Assembly: GCA_003527965.1 (NCBI GenBank)
Contig: DPVY01000024.1
Span: 1 to 5,862 of the forward strand
Direction: 5' to 3'
DNA length: 5,862 nt
From: Fidelibacterota bacterium
GTDB taxonomy: Bacteria; Fidelibacterota; UBA2242
How positions within the stretch are numbered: the stretch's first letter is position 1; each line of letters begins with the position of its first letter. Below the pieces are notes generated by a model, which saw nothing but the letters and a program-made list of their open reading frames with translations, was not told where the DNA came from and did no database searches. Both the position numbers and the translations under genes were made by a program. This document shows positions 1-5,862 of the stretch, in pieces.

Positions 1-346
1 GCTTATTGGAGGTTCTCAACAGGTTTGCTATCTGTATATCCATTGGCATAATTAAGTCATTGGCATCAACCATAAACAAAATTAAATCGGATTCTTCAAT
101 AGCCAGTTCTACCTGGGCCCGGACAGCCGTTTCAATGGTATCCTGACTTTCAGGAATATAGCCGCCCGTATCAATCAGAGTAAATTGACGACCAACCCAG
201 TTCACGTTCTCGTACACCCTGTCCCTGGTAATTCCGGCTTGAGGATGAATAATCGATTTACGTTTGCGGGCTATTCGATTAAATAAAGTGGACTTACCAA
301 CATTTGGTCGTCCGATTATTGCAACAATTGGGTCACGTTTTGTCAT
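1..346 (-). CDS. der: Ribosome biogenesis GTPase Der (EngA), N-terminal part, runs off the window
   Basis: Der is a double-domain GTPase that binds the 50S precursor and is needed for late large-subunit assembly. The first 115 codons are visible and cover most of the first G domain. Seen directly: the G1/P-loop GRPNVGKS at residues 12-19, the switch I threonine in GITRDR (residues 38-43), and G3 DTGG at 59-62. The NKxD motif, the second G domain and the KH-like C-terminus lie beyond position 1. The start ATG at 346 is supported by GAGG at 351-354, four bases upstream, and by an N-terminus of normal Der length. The start lies inside the 3' end of the DUF512 gene (14 bp overlap), which suggests translational coupling. 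No defect is visible in the part seen. Confidence 0.96.
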   Translation of the reverse strand, partial: MTKRDPIVAIIGRPNVGKSTLFNRIARKRKSIIHPQAGITRDRVYENVNWVGRQFTLIDTGGYIPESQDTIETAVRAQVELAIEESDLILFMVDANDLIMPMDIQIANLLRTSNK

Positions 347-1619
347 AAAACCTCATCTCTTTTAAATCATCGTTTCCGATGGATACTTTTGTTTTTATTA
401 CACTCTCAATATCCTGTGGCGTCAAATCATCCAGCAATAAGCCATTCTCATTTATTACTCGGGGCGGCAAATAGACATGATCATAACCGCCGGATTTTGG
501 AAATTGATCGATAATATCCTGTCCCGTCAATAAACCGGAAACAGTCACTGTTTCACCGAAAAATTGATTGGTTACAGCACATAAATCGACCTCCAAATTG
601 TCAATATCATTTAAGACCGGTAAAATATTTTCCCTTAATAGAGGCTCCGCTAATTTCCCGGTAATAATCAGTACGCGGAATTTTTGCGGTAATTTACCTG
701 GTAGTGATGGAATCTGATCCTGGAAATCATCTATAAACCGGCGACTTAATCCAACGCCATTCTCAATCTGGTAAAAGGGACCATAATGCTCGGCAGCGGG
801 AAAGGGTCTCTTTGCCAACAAGTAAAATTCATCGGACAAATAAACAAAAGGATCACCCTCATTATTTCGATATTGCCGATTCCACTCTTCTGCACGTTGC
901 ACTAAATAAACCGCCTCATCAGGGGAAACAGTCTTTAATTGGGGTAGCCTTTTACGGTGTTTTGTCAAGCCAACCGGAACAATTGCCAGGGTTTTCAGAG
1001 AGCTCCGAAATTGAAAGAGATCCTTTATCGTATTTTCCAATACTGCTCCGTCATTGAATCCGGGAACCAGCACAACCTGAGTGTGGATCTCGATCCTGTG
1101 CCGATTTAAAAACTCCAGTTTTTCCATCAACCGATCCTCATTTCTAAAACGGAACACCGATTTTCTCACCTCGGGATCAGTGGCATGAACTGAAATATAG
1201 AGCGGTGAAAGCCGCTGTTGAATGATTCGATTTAATTCCTTTTCTTCAAGATTGGTCAGAGTTATATAATTCCCATAAAGGAATGAGTAGCGGTAGTCTT
1301 CATCACAAAAATAGATCGGTTGTCGCATGCCCCGTGGATTTTGCTTGATAAAGCAGAATACACAATTATTCGAACAGGCTTTAATCTGCAAACCTTCTAT
1401 TTCAATGCCAAGATCTTCGTCATAGGACTTCTCAACCGTCAATGACTTTTCCACCGATTCGCTACTGTATTTTACAACCAATTCCTCTTCGGACTGATAG
1501 AAGTAATAATCCAACAGGTCATTAATTTCGTGATCGTTGATCGAGATTAAATAATCGTTTTCACGAATACCGCCCACATCTGCTTTACTTCCCCTGGCGA
1601 TGGAAATGATTTTAATCAT
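333..1619 (-). CDS. PDZ-like / radical SAM / DUF512 domain protein
   Basis: The product is a 428-residue protein of the DUF512 family, a putative Fe-S radical-SAM enzyme whose reaction is unknown. Residues 1 to about 60 look like a PDZ-type fold (IARGSKADVGGIRENDYLISIND). The radical-SAM cluster motif is C82-x3-C86-x2-C89 within ACSNNCVFCF. It is followed by GNYITLTN (116-123), YISVHATDP (141-149) and VLVPGFNDG (183-191), all typical of the family. The DUF512 part follows from about residue 275 (YGPFYQIENGVGLSR) to LDDLTPQDIE near the end. I chose the ATG at 1619 because the protein then starts directly at the PDZ segment. The reading frame stays open upstream to 1790, but only by running through a tRNA gene. 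The ribosome-binding site is weak: GGAAA at 1632-1636, 12 bases away. The neighbour der overlaps its 3' end; this pairing recurs in other bacteria and hints at a role near ribosome assembly. The function is not established. Confidence 0.9.
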   Translation of the reverse strand: MIKIISIARGSKADVGGIRENDYLISINDHEINDLLDYYFYQSEEELVVKYSSESVEKSLTVEKSYDEDLGIEIEGLQIKACSNNCVFCFIKQNPRGMRQPIYFCDEDYRYSFLYGNYITLTNLEEKELNRIIQQRLSPLYISVHATDPEVRKSVFRFRNEDRLMEKLEFLNRHRIEIHTQVVLVPGFNDGAVLENTIKDLFQFRSSLKTLAIVPVGLTKHRKRLPQLKTVSPDEAVYLVQRAEEWNRQYRNNEGDPFVYLSDEFYLLAKRPFPAAEHYGPFYQIENGVGLSRRFIDDFQDQIPSLPGKLPQKFRVLIITGKLAEPLLRENILPVLNDIDNLEVDLCAVTNQFFGETVTVSGLLTGQDIIDQFPKSGGYDHVYLPPRVINENGLLLDDLTPQDIESVIKTKVSIGNDDLKEMRFYDKT

Positions 1620-1683
1620 GTATTTTATAGGTTTCCGTGGTATAGTTTTGAGAGGATTAATAAGACATATTCGCACATTTAAG

Positions 1684-1754
1684 AGCGGGTGAGGGGAATC
1701 GGACCCCCGTATCCAGCTTGGGAAGCTGGTGTTCTGCCATTGAACTACACCCGC
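1684..1754 (-). tRNA. tRNA-Gly, anticodon CCC
   Basis: This is a full 71-base cloverleaf. The acceptor stem GCGGGTG/CACCCGC is perfect (5' end at 1754). The D arm is GTTC/GAAC with a GG-containing loop. The anticodon stem CCAGC/GCTGG encloses loop TTCCCAA, so the anticodon is CCC and reads GGG codons. The T stem is GGGGG/CCCCT. The discriminator base is T73, usual for bacterial tRNA-Gly. It is followed by CTT, so CCA is not encoded. The T loop reads TCCGATT rather than the usual TTCGATT, putting C at position 55 where pseudouridine is normally made. The gene lies 64 bp upstream of the DUF512 gene on the same strand and may share its transcript. Confidence 0.96.
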
Positions 1755-1772
1755 CTTTCCAAATAACAGTGA

Positions 1773-1801
1773 ATAATTTAATAGTATCAAACTATTTTCA
1801 A
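1773..1801 (-). promoter_or_regulatory. Probable sigma-70 promoter for the tRNA-Gly gene
   Basis: On the minus strand, TTGAAA (1796-1801) and AATTAT (1773-1778) are separated by exactly 17 bp. The expected start site is near 1766, about 12 bases before the mature tRNA 5' end. The spacer overlaps a 6-bp inverted repeat, AATAGT-ATCAA-ACTATT (1780-1796). The -10 element is only a moderate match in AT-rich sequence, so the call is tentative. It could also serve the DUF512 and der genes downstream. Confidence 0.45.
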
Positions 1802-1922
1802 AATCATTTTAAGTGTATTGAGAATAAATAAATATCTTTACGACGGTCGCTTTCAGGGTGTTTTTGCGTAACACTTTAATAATTGAATATTAACCACTGC
1901 TGGGGTAATATCTCGTCGATTA

Positions 1923-1938
1923 GTACAAAATATTGTGT
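1923..1938. promoter_or_regulatory. Possible NrdR box upstream of nrdJ
   Basis: The 16-mer GTACAAAATATTGTGT matches the known NrdR consensus ACACWATATATWGTGT at 13 of 16 positions, with the right half (ATATTGTGT) complete. It ends 7 bp upstream of the -35 hexamer of the nrdJ promoter. NrdR is the zinc-finger/ATP-cone repressor of ribonucleotide reductase genes. NrdR sites usually occur as a pair about three helical turns apart. I see no convincing second copy at 1892-1907 or 1954-1969, so this may be a single or degenerate site. Confidence 0.45.
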
Positions 1939-1945
1939 TTTAGGC

Positions 1946-1974
1946 TTGACATCTTTTCTGCAATTTTCTATATT
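1946..1974 (+). promoter_or_regulatory. Sigma-70 promoter of nrdJ
   Basis: The -35 hexamer TTGACA (1946-1951) is a perfect consensus match. After a 17-bp spacer comes TATATT (1969-1974), a good -10 element. The predicted start site is near 1981, giving a leader of about 60 nt. That is too short for a cobalamin riboswitch. Confidence 0.75.
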
Positions 1975-2026
1975 CAGCTTGATTTAATTTTCGCCAATCG
2001 AGGTGGCTGTTTAAAAAATATTTTAT

Positions 2027-2032
2027 AAGGAG
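2027..2032 (+). promoter_or_regulatory. Ribosome-binding site of nrdJ
   Basis: AAGGAG lies 8 bases before the ATG at 2041, a near-ideal Shine-Dalgarno sequence. It fixes the nrdJ start. Confidence 0.85.
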
Positions 2033-2040
2033 TGGATTAA

Positions 2041-4455
2041 ATGTCGGAGCCCATCGCCATAAATTTCGAAATCCCCAAAAAAGAGCGCCGGAACGACATC
2101 CCCCGGACTAATATACCCGTTTCTACCCCTGAAAAGAAACCAGCCCGGGATCCAATATTTTCTGATAATGCCATTGAAGTTTTGAAACGCCGTTATCTCA
2201 TGCGGGATAAAAGCGGGCAGCCCATTGAAACCCCTGATACGATGCTGCACCGCATTGCCGATGCCATTGCAGAAGCAGACATAAATTATACCAGCCGGTC
2301 TAATGTACAAATTACAGCCGATAAATTTTACCGGTTATTGCGCAGTAAAAACTTCCTGCCGAATTCGCCAACAATCATGAATGCCGGCAGAGAACTTGGG
2401 CAGTTATCAGCCTGTTTTGTATTACCTGTTGATGATTCCATGGAATCTATTTTTCAAACCTTGAAAGATACCGCGTTAATTCACAAAAGCGGCGGCGGCA
2501 CCGGGTTTTCGTTTAGTCGGATTCGACCTCGAAAGAGCATCGTCAAAACAACGAGTGGCGTTGCCAGTGGCCCGGTTTCATTCATGAAAGTATACAACTC
2601 CGCCACCGAAGCCGTGAAACAGGGTGGTACCCGGCGCGGCGCAAACATGGGTATTTTGCGTGTTGATCATCCTGACATTCTTGAATTTATTAATTGTAAA
2701 AATAATAATACAGATCTGTTGAATTTCAATATTTCTGTGGCGGTCACTGATGATTTTATGGAAAAGGTCCGCAAACGTGAACAATATGAACTGATCAATC
2801 CCACTGACGGTAATGTTGCCGGAACATTAAATGCGGCGGAAGTATTTAAAATGATAGCCCAAAACGCCTGGGCAAATGGTGATCCCGGAATTATATTCAT
2901 AGATAAGATCAATAAAATGAACCCAATTCCAAAACTGGGAGAAATCGAAGCGACCAATCCCTGTGGAGAACAGCCTCTGCTGCCCAACGAAGCCTGCAAT
3001 CTTGGCTCGATTAACCTGTCCAATTTCGTTCATGACCATAAGATCGACTATGAATCCTTGGGCAAAACCATTGATGCATCCATTCACTTCCTTGATAACG
3101 TTATCGACATTAACAAATATCCCCTTAAAAAAATAGATACAATGGTCAAGAAAAGCCGAAAAATCGGTCTGGGAGTAATGGGGTTTGCGGATGTTTTGTT
3201 CAAAATGGAAATTCCCTATAATTCTGAAGAAGCCTTAAAGATTGCCGATGAGATCATGAGTTTTGTTTATAAATCCGCAAAAGAAGCCAGCGCTAAGCTG
3301 GGCGATTCCCGCGGACCATTCCCGGCCTGGAATGACAGCACCTATTTCCCGGATGGCCCAAAATTGCGGAATGCAACAGTTACAACCATCGCGCCAACGG
3401 GTACTATTTCCATGCTTGCGGATTGCTCCAGCGGTATTGAACCGATCTTTTCTCTGGTTTTTACCAAACGTGTTATGGATGGTACCGATTTGCTTTATGT
3501 TAACCCGCTTTTCGAAGAAGCCTGCAAAAAAGCCGGCATCTATTCCAAAGCGTTAATGCAAAAGGTGGCGGAAAAAGGATCAATCCGTAATATAGACGAA
3601 ATTCCAGCCTCTATAAAAAATGCTTTCGTAACTGCCCATGATATTACACCGGAATGGCATGTTCGGATGCAGGCTGCCTTCCAGAAGTGGACGGATGCAG
3701 CGGTATCCAAGACTTGTAACTTTCCTAAAACTTCGACGGTTCAGGATGTCATGGATGCCTATTGGCTGGCTTATGAAGCCAATTGTAAGGGAATAACAAT
3801 TTATCGTGACGGCAGCCGCACAGAGCAGGTTCTCTACGTTGGCGACAAATCCCAGGAAAAAAGGCCCCAAACCACATCGGTTCAGCAGTCTTCTTATGAC
3901 AATCGCATTCACCCCCGGGTTCGTCCCCAGGAAACCAGAGGAATAACCAAACGGATCCGCACCGGATTGGGAACGCTATATGTTACAATTAATGAAGATG
4001 AAACCGGTCTTTGTGAAATATTTACCAATATTGGCAAAGCCGGGAGTCAGGCACAGGTAGAGTCCGAAGCGATCAGCCGGTTGATTTCCCTTGCCATGCG
4101 TTCCGGTATAGATCCCCGGGATGTGATAACGCAGCTCAAAGGTATTGGCGGTCCCAGCCCTATTTGGGAAAACGGCACTCAGATTCTCTCCACGCCCGAT
4201 GCAATTGCCAAAGCCCTGGAATGGTATTTGGAAAAGCACAAAGGTGGAAAAAATGGCGGCGCAAATCAACCGCATTTTTCCTTTAATGATATCGTGCCTG
4301 TCCAAACCGTTCAAAAAGCCGCTGCTCCAGCCGGAAAAAACAATCTCTCAAATGACAATAAGAAGATCATTACAACCTGTCCCGACTGCGGATCGACAGT
4401 CTATCACGAAAGTGGCTGTGTGACTTGTCCGTCCTGTGCATACTCAAAATGCTGA
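2041..4455 (+). CDS. nrdJ: Adenosylcobalamin-dependent (class II) ribonucleotide reductase
   Basis: This cytosolic enzyme reduces ribonucleotides to deoxyribonucleotides, using coenzyme B12 to make a thiyl radical; it needs no oxygen and no separate radical subunit. The protein has 804 residues. The catalytic core shows N306-P-C308-G-E310, where C308 is the expected thiyl cysteine. The redox pair is C125 (LSACF) and C319 (EACNLGSINL); the 11-residue gap from C308 to C319 is as in Thermotoga-type NrdJ. Also visible are KSGGGTGFSFSRIRP (149-163) and APTGTIS (451-457). A TSCPD-type domain spans about 633-735. The C-terminal tail has C780, C783, C793, C796, C799 and C804, ending CAYSKC. This combines a zinc-ribbon-like knuckle with the swinging-arm cysteines that re-reduce the active site. 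No ATP-cone is present, so overall activity is probably not shut off by dATP. The first 35 or so residues are polar, proline-rich and probably disordered. The gene stands alone, with its own promoter. Confidence 0.97.
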   Translation: MSEPIAINFEIPKKERRNDIPRTNIPVSTPEKKPARDPIFSDNAIEVLKRRYLMRDKSGQPIETPDTMLHRIADAIAEADINYTSRSNVQITADKFYRLLRSKNFLPNSPTIMNAGRELGQLSACFVLPVDDSMESIFQTLKDTALIHKSGGGTGFSFSRIRPRKSIVKTTSGVASGPVSFMKVYNSATEAVKQGGTRRGANMGILRVDHPDILEFINCKNNNTDLLNFNISVAVTDDFMEKVRKREQYELINPTDGNVAGTLNAAEVFKMIAQNAWANGDPGIIFIDKINKMNPIPKLGEIEATNPCGEQPLLPNEACNLGSINLSNFVHDHKIDYESLGKTIDASIHFLDNVIDINKYPLKKIDTMVKKSRKIGLGVMGFADVLFKMEIPYNSEEALKIADEIMSFVYKSAKEASAKLGDSRGPFPAWNDSTYFPDGPKLRNATVTTIAPTGTISMLADCSSGIEPIFSLVFTKRVMDGTDLLYVNPLFEEACKKAGIYSKALMQKVAEKGSIRNIDEIPASIKNAFVTAHDITPEWHVRMQAAFQKWTDAAVSKTCNFPKTSTVQDVMDAYWLAYEANCKGITIYRDGSRTEQVLYVGDKSQEKRPQTTSVQQSSYDNRIHPRVRPQETRGITKRIRTGLGTLYVTINEDETGLCEIFTNIGKAGSQAQVESEAISRLISLAMRSGIDPRDVITQLKGIGGPSPIWENGTQILSTPDAIAKALEWYLEKHKGGKNGGANQPHFSFNDIVPVQTVQKAAAPAGKNNLSNDNKKIITTCPDCGSTVYHESGCVTCPSCAYSKC

Positions 4456-4567
4456 GATAACGTGAATTCGAGATAACCGAAGAACAGAAGAAAAACAAAA
4501 TAGCCTTCATATTCCAATTATAAACCGCTGAAGCGATTATTGGGTTGTATATGATACTGCAAAGTAA

Positions 4568-4585
4568 ACCCGGATAAATCCGGGT
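4568..4585. repeat. Palindrome, inner end of the left repeat unit
   Basis: ACCCGGAT-AA-ATCCGGGT is a perfect 18-base inverted repeat that could form a stem of 7 or 8 bp. No T-run follows in either direction, so it is not a standard intrinsic terminator. It resembles the palindrome at 4618-4641 in sequence and in its place within the repeat unit. Confidence 0.75.
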
Positions 4586-4617
4586 ATTGTCCTAAGAATC
4601 GAAATACCGGCATTGAG

Positions 4618-4641
4618 TTCACCCCGATTAATCGGGGTGAA
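4618..4641 (+). terminator. 24-bp perfect palindrome, possible first terminator of nrdJ
   Basis: TTCACCCCGATTAATCGGGGTGAA is perfectly self-complementary over 24 bases. Six T residues follow at 4648-4653, but seven bases lie between the stem and the T-run, so termination may be weak. Its resemblance to the palindrome at 4568-4585 suggests it may instead belong to the repeat element or protect the 3' end of the mRNA. Confidence 0.45.
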
Positions 4642-4695
4642 AAGAAGTTTTTTGCTACCCGTGGCAAAGCATTTCAACGGTTTATCGGAATCCTC

Positions 4696-4714
4696 TGTAA
4701 ACATTTTGTTTACA
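4696..4714. repeat. Inverted repeat TGTAAAC-ATTTT-GTTTACA
   Basis: Perfect 7-bp arms flank a 5-base AT spacer. The sequence has the look of a small operator or hairpin. It lies inside the right repeat unit and has no counterpart in the left unit. No promoter reads from here into a gene, so regulatory use is doubtful. Confidence 0.5.
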
Positions 4715-4751
4715 TCGAACTCACGTTAAGATAAAAAGTGCCTAATAAAAT

Positions 4752-4779
4752 AAAAGAGCCCTCAATTGAGGGCTCTTTT
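4752..4779. terminator. Bidirectional intrinsic terminator between nrdJ and frr
   Basis: AAAAGAGCCCTCAA followed by its exact complement forms a 28-bp perfect palindrome with a GAGCCCTC core. On the plus strand the stem runs into five T residues (4776-4780). On the minus strand it runs into TTTTATTTTATTA. It sits 23 bp beyond the frr stop codon and can end both convergent transcripts. Confidence 0.92.
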
Positions 4780-4802
4780 TACATCTATATTAAAGACTGA
4801 AA

Positions 4803-5360
4803 TTATTCTTCCATTATCTCTTTCTCTTTATTTTTCAAAAGACCATCAATCTGTTCGATATATTTATCTGTAAATTTTTGAACCTTGTCTATTGCATCAT
4901 GAGAAGCATCTTCGGACACCTCATGCTCCTTTTCCAGATCCCTGATCATATCATTCACATCCCGACGGACATTACGTATTGCAACTTTGCCTTCTTCGGC
5001 GATTTTATGAGCATATTTTACCAGGTCACGACGCCGATCTTCCGTTAACGCCGGAATTGGCAGTCTTATCAAATTACCATCAACTTGCGGATTTAAGCCC
5101 AGATCAGATGTTTTAATCGCCTTATCAATCGCCGCGATGGCGCTACGATCAAACACCTGCAGAACAAGTAAACGAGGATCCGGTGCGCCAACATTGGCAA
5201 TCTGTCGTAACGGAGTTAAGGTTCCATAATAATCGACTTTAATGGAATCAAGCAGCGCCGGATTAGCTCTGCCTGTCCGGATAGCAGCCAGTTCTAAATG
5301 TGTTGTGTCGGTGCTCTTCTTCATCCGAATTTCGGCGTCCTTTAAAATATCATTAAGCAT
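4803..5360 (-). CDS. frr: Ribosome recycling factor
   Basis: With EF-G, this cytosolic factor splits the post-termination ribosome into subunits. At 185 residues it has the standard length. Seen directly: IRTGRANPALLD (27-38), the hinge and domain II around YYGTLTPLRQIANV (44-57), and GNLIRLPIPALTEDRRRDLVK (95-115). The conserved arginines R110, R129 and R132 of the helical domain are all present. The start ATG at 5360 has GGAGG at 5365-5369, four bases upstream and inside the end of pyrH. The two genes overlap by 8 bp, so translation is probably coupled. The order pyrH-frr is widespread in bacteria. The gene is followed closely by the terminator at 4752-4779. Nothing about it is unusual. Confidence 0.98.
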   Translation of the reverse strand: MLNDILKDAEIRMKKSTDTTHLELAAIRTGRANPALLDSIKVDYYGTLTPLRQIANVGAPDPRLLVLQVFDRSAIAAIDKAIKTSDLGLNPQVDGNLIRLPIPALTEDRRRDLVKYAHKIAEEGKVAIRNVRRDVNDMIRDLEKEHEVSEDASHDAIDKVQKFTDKYIEQIDGLLKNKEKEIMEE

Positions 5361-5862
5361 GCTTCCTCCCGGAAATTATTGTTCCGATTTCTTCACCGAG
5401 GAGTAACCTGCGCAGATTACCCGGTTTTTTCATATTGTAGACAAGAATCGGTAACTGATTATCCTGACAAAGCGTAATAGCCGTCAAATCCATGATCTTC
5501 AGCTTTTTCTCAACTGCCGTCTGGTAATCGAGATAGCGATAAAATTGAGCGTCACTGAATTTTACCGGGTCTTTGTCGTAAACGCCATCGACTTTTGTGG
5601 CTTTAATAATTGCATCTGCCTGTATTTCGACTGCCCGTAATGCCGCGCCTGTATCGGTGCTAAAAAATGGCCGTCCGGTCCCCGCGCTAAAGATTACAAT
5701 ATGTCCTTTTGAAAGATATTCAACCGCCTTGCGAACCACCATAGGTTCAGCAACCTCAATCATCTGAATCGCCGACATTACAGTGACTTTTAATCCCCTT
5801 GACTCCAGAGCATCCTGAACAGCCAAAGCGTTTATAACCGTAGCCAGCATACCCATATAATC
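5353..5862 (-). CDS. pyrH: Uridylate (UMP) kinase, C-terminal part, 5' end off the window
   Basis: PyrH phosphorylates UMP to UDP in pyrimidine nucleotide synthesis and is a hexameric amino-acid-kinase-fold enzyme. The window holds the last 169 codons. The frame is open to the window edge and reads DYMGMLATVINALA, an internal PyrH motif. The ATG at 5856 is therefore an internal methionine, and roughly 70 N-terminal residues with the first phosphate-binding loop are missing. Visible family motifs are FSAGTGRPFFSTDTGAALRA (nucleotide-binding region), KATKVDGVYDKDP, the ELKIMDLTA-like KKLKIMDLTA, and VYNMKKPGNLRRLLLGE near the C-terminus. It overlaps frr by 8 bp. UMP kinase is commonly regulated by UTP and GTP, but that cannot be judged from this fragment. 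Confidence 0.97.
   Translation of the reverse strand, partial: DYMGMLATVINALAVQDALESRGLKVTVMSAIQMIEVAEPMVVRKAVEYLSKGHIVIFSAGTGRPFFSTDTGAALRAVEIQADAIIKATKVDGVYDKDPVKFSDAQFYRYLDYQTAVEKKLKIMDLTAITLCQDNQLPILVYNMKKPGNLRRLLLGEEIGTIISGRKHA

Larger units (their letters stand above)
4458..4728. repeat. Pair of diverged intergenic repeat units in inverted orientation
   Basis: The gap after nrdJ holds two similar units facing each other: 4458 to about 4585 forward, and 4728 back to about 4620 on the other strand. Shared blocks occur in the same order. The outer end TAACGTGA[A/G]TTCGA (4458-4471 and 4728-4715) matches at 13 of 14 bases. ATTCC-A-TAAACCG-TGAA (4511-4532 and 4691-4673) matches at 17 of 19 after a 3-base gap, both mismatches being transitions. 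Shorter blocks are GGGT (4542-4545 and 4660-4657) and GCAAA (4559-4563 and 4655-4651). Each unit then ends in a palindrome of type ACCC-GAT/ATC-GGGT. No open reading frame of note is present. It could be a REP/MITE-like element or a structured RNA. Confidence 0.6.

Noticed and set aside
812..1057. Plus-strand open frame of 81 codons inside the DUF512 gene
   Set aside because: It is antisense to conserved coding sequence, has no recognisable protein features and is best explained as a shadow frame.
1620..1790. Upstream extension of the DUF512 reading frame by 57 codons
   Set aside because: The extension translates straight through the tRNA-Gly gene and has no family similarity; the PDZ segment starts right at the ATG at 1619.
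1891..1920. CCACTG within 1894-1899 as a possible cobalamin riboswitch B12 box
   Set aside because: It lies upstream of the nrdJ promoter, and none of the other conserved riboswitch segments are near it.
1905..1951. Short resemblance to the 3' end of 23S rRNA (GTACTAATCGA on the minus strand, TTTAGGCTTGACAT on the plus strand)
   Set aside because: The two matches are on opposite strands, are very short, and the second is explained by the -35 element; there is no further rRNA sequence around them.
2578..3087. Minus-strand open frames inside nrdJ
   Set aside because: They are antisense shadows of a fully conserved reductase, with no recognisable domains and no ribosome-binding sites seen.
4456..4802. 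A small protein or transposase remnant in the gap after nrdJ
   Set aside because: No frame longer than a few tens of codons with a plausible start and ribosome-binding site was seen; the palindromes and inverted units explain the structure better.
5353..5856. pyrH as a complete 167-residue gene starting at the ATG at 5856
   Set aside because: The frame remains open to the window edge (DY before the Met), and the sequence begins in the middle of the UMP kinase fold, so the gene is cut by the window rather than short.

Overview
The window is ordinary bacterial chromosome of moderate G+C (low-to-mid 40s percent by eye). It carries core translation and nucleotide genes and no phage, plasmid or transposase genes. 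The organism uses an adenosylcobalamin-dependent class II ribonucleotide reductase. It also has the radical-SAM/DUF512 gene next to der, an arrangement best known from Firmicutes but not confined to them. The single tRNA gene does not encode CCA, so CCA must be added after transcription. I cannot place the organism at phylum level with confidence; an uncultured anaerobe or facultative lineage is possible, but that is a guess.

Left third, minus strand (1-1801): a probable promoter drives tRNA-Gly(CCC). It is followed by a 428-residue PDZ/radical-SAM/DUF512 protein and then by the start of the GTPase gene der, whose first codons overlap the end of the DUF512 gene by 14 bp. The three may form one transcript linked to ribosome assembly and translation.

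Middle, plus strand (about 1920-4455): nrdJ stands alone behind a near-consensus sigma-70 promoter with an NrdR-box-like dyad just upstream. It encodes an 804-residue class II reductase with all expected catalytic and redox cysteines, a TSCPD domain and a C-terminal cysteine-rich arm, but no ATP-cone.

Gap 4456-4802: no gene. This is the most unusual part of the window. It holds two diverged copies of a roughly 110-130 bp unit facing each other in inverted orientation. Each copy has a GC-rich palindrome at its inner end. A strong bidirectional terminator follows, shared by the convergent nrdJ and frr.

Right part, minus strand (4803-5862): the pyrH (5' end missing) to frr pair, overlapping by 8 bp, encodes UMP kinase and ribosome recycling factor. 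This is the common bacterial order.

I found no convincing new enzyme system. The points most worth following are the inverted intergenic repeat after nrdJ, the C55 substitution in tRNA-Gly, and the poorly understood DUF512-der partnership.
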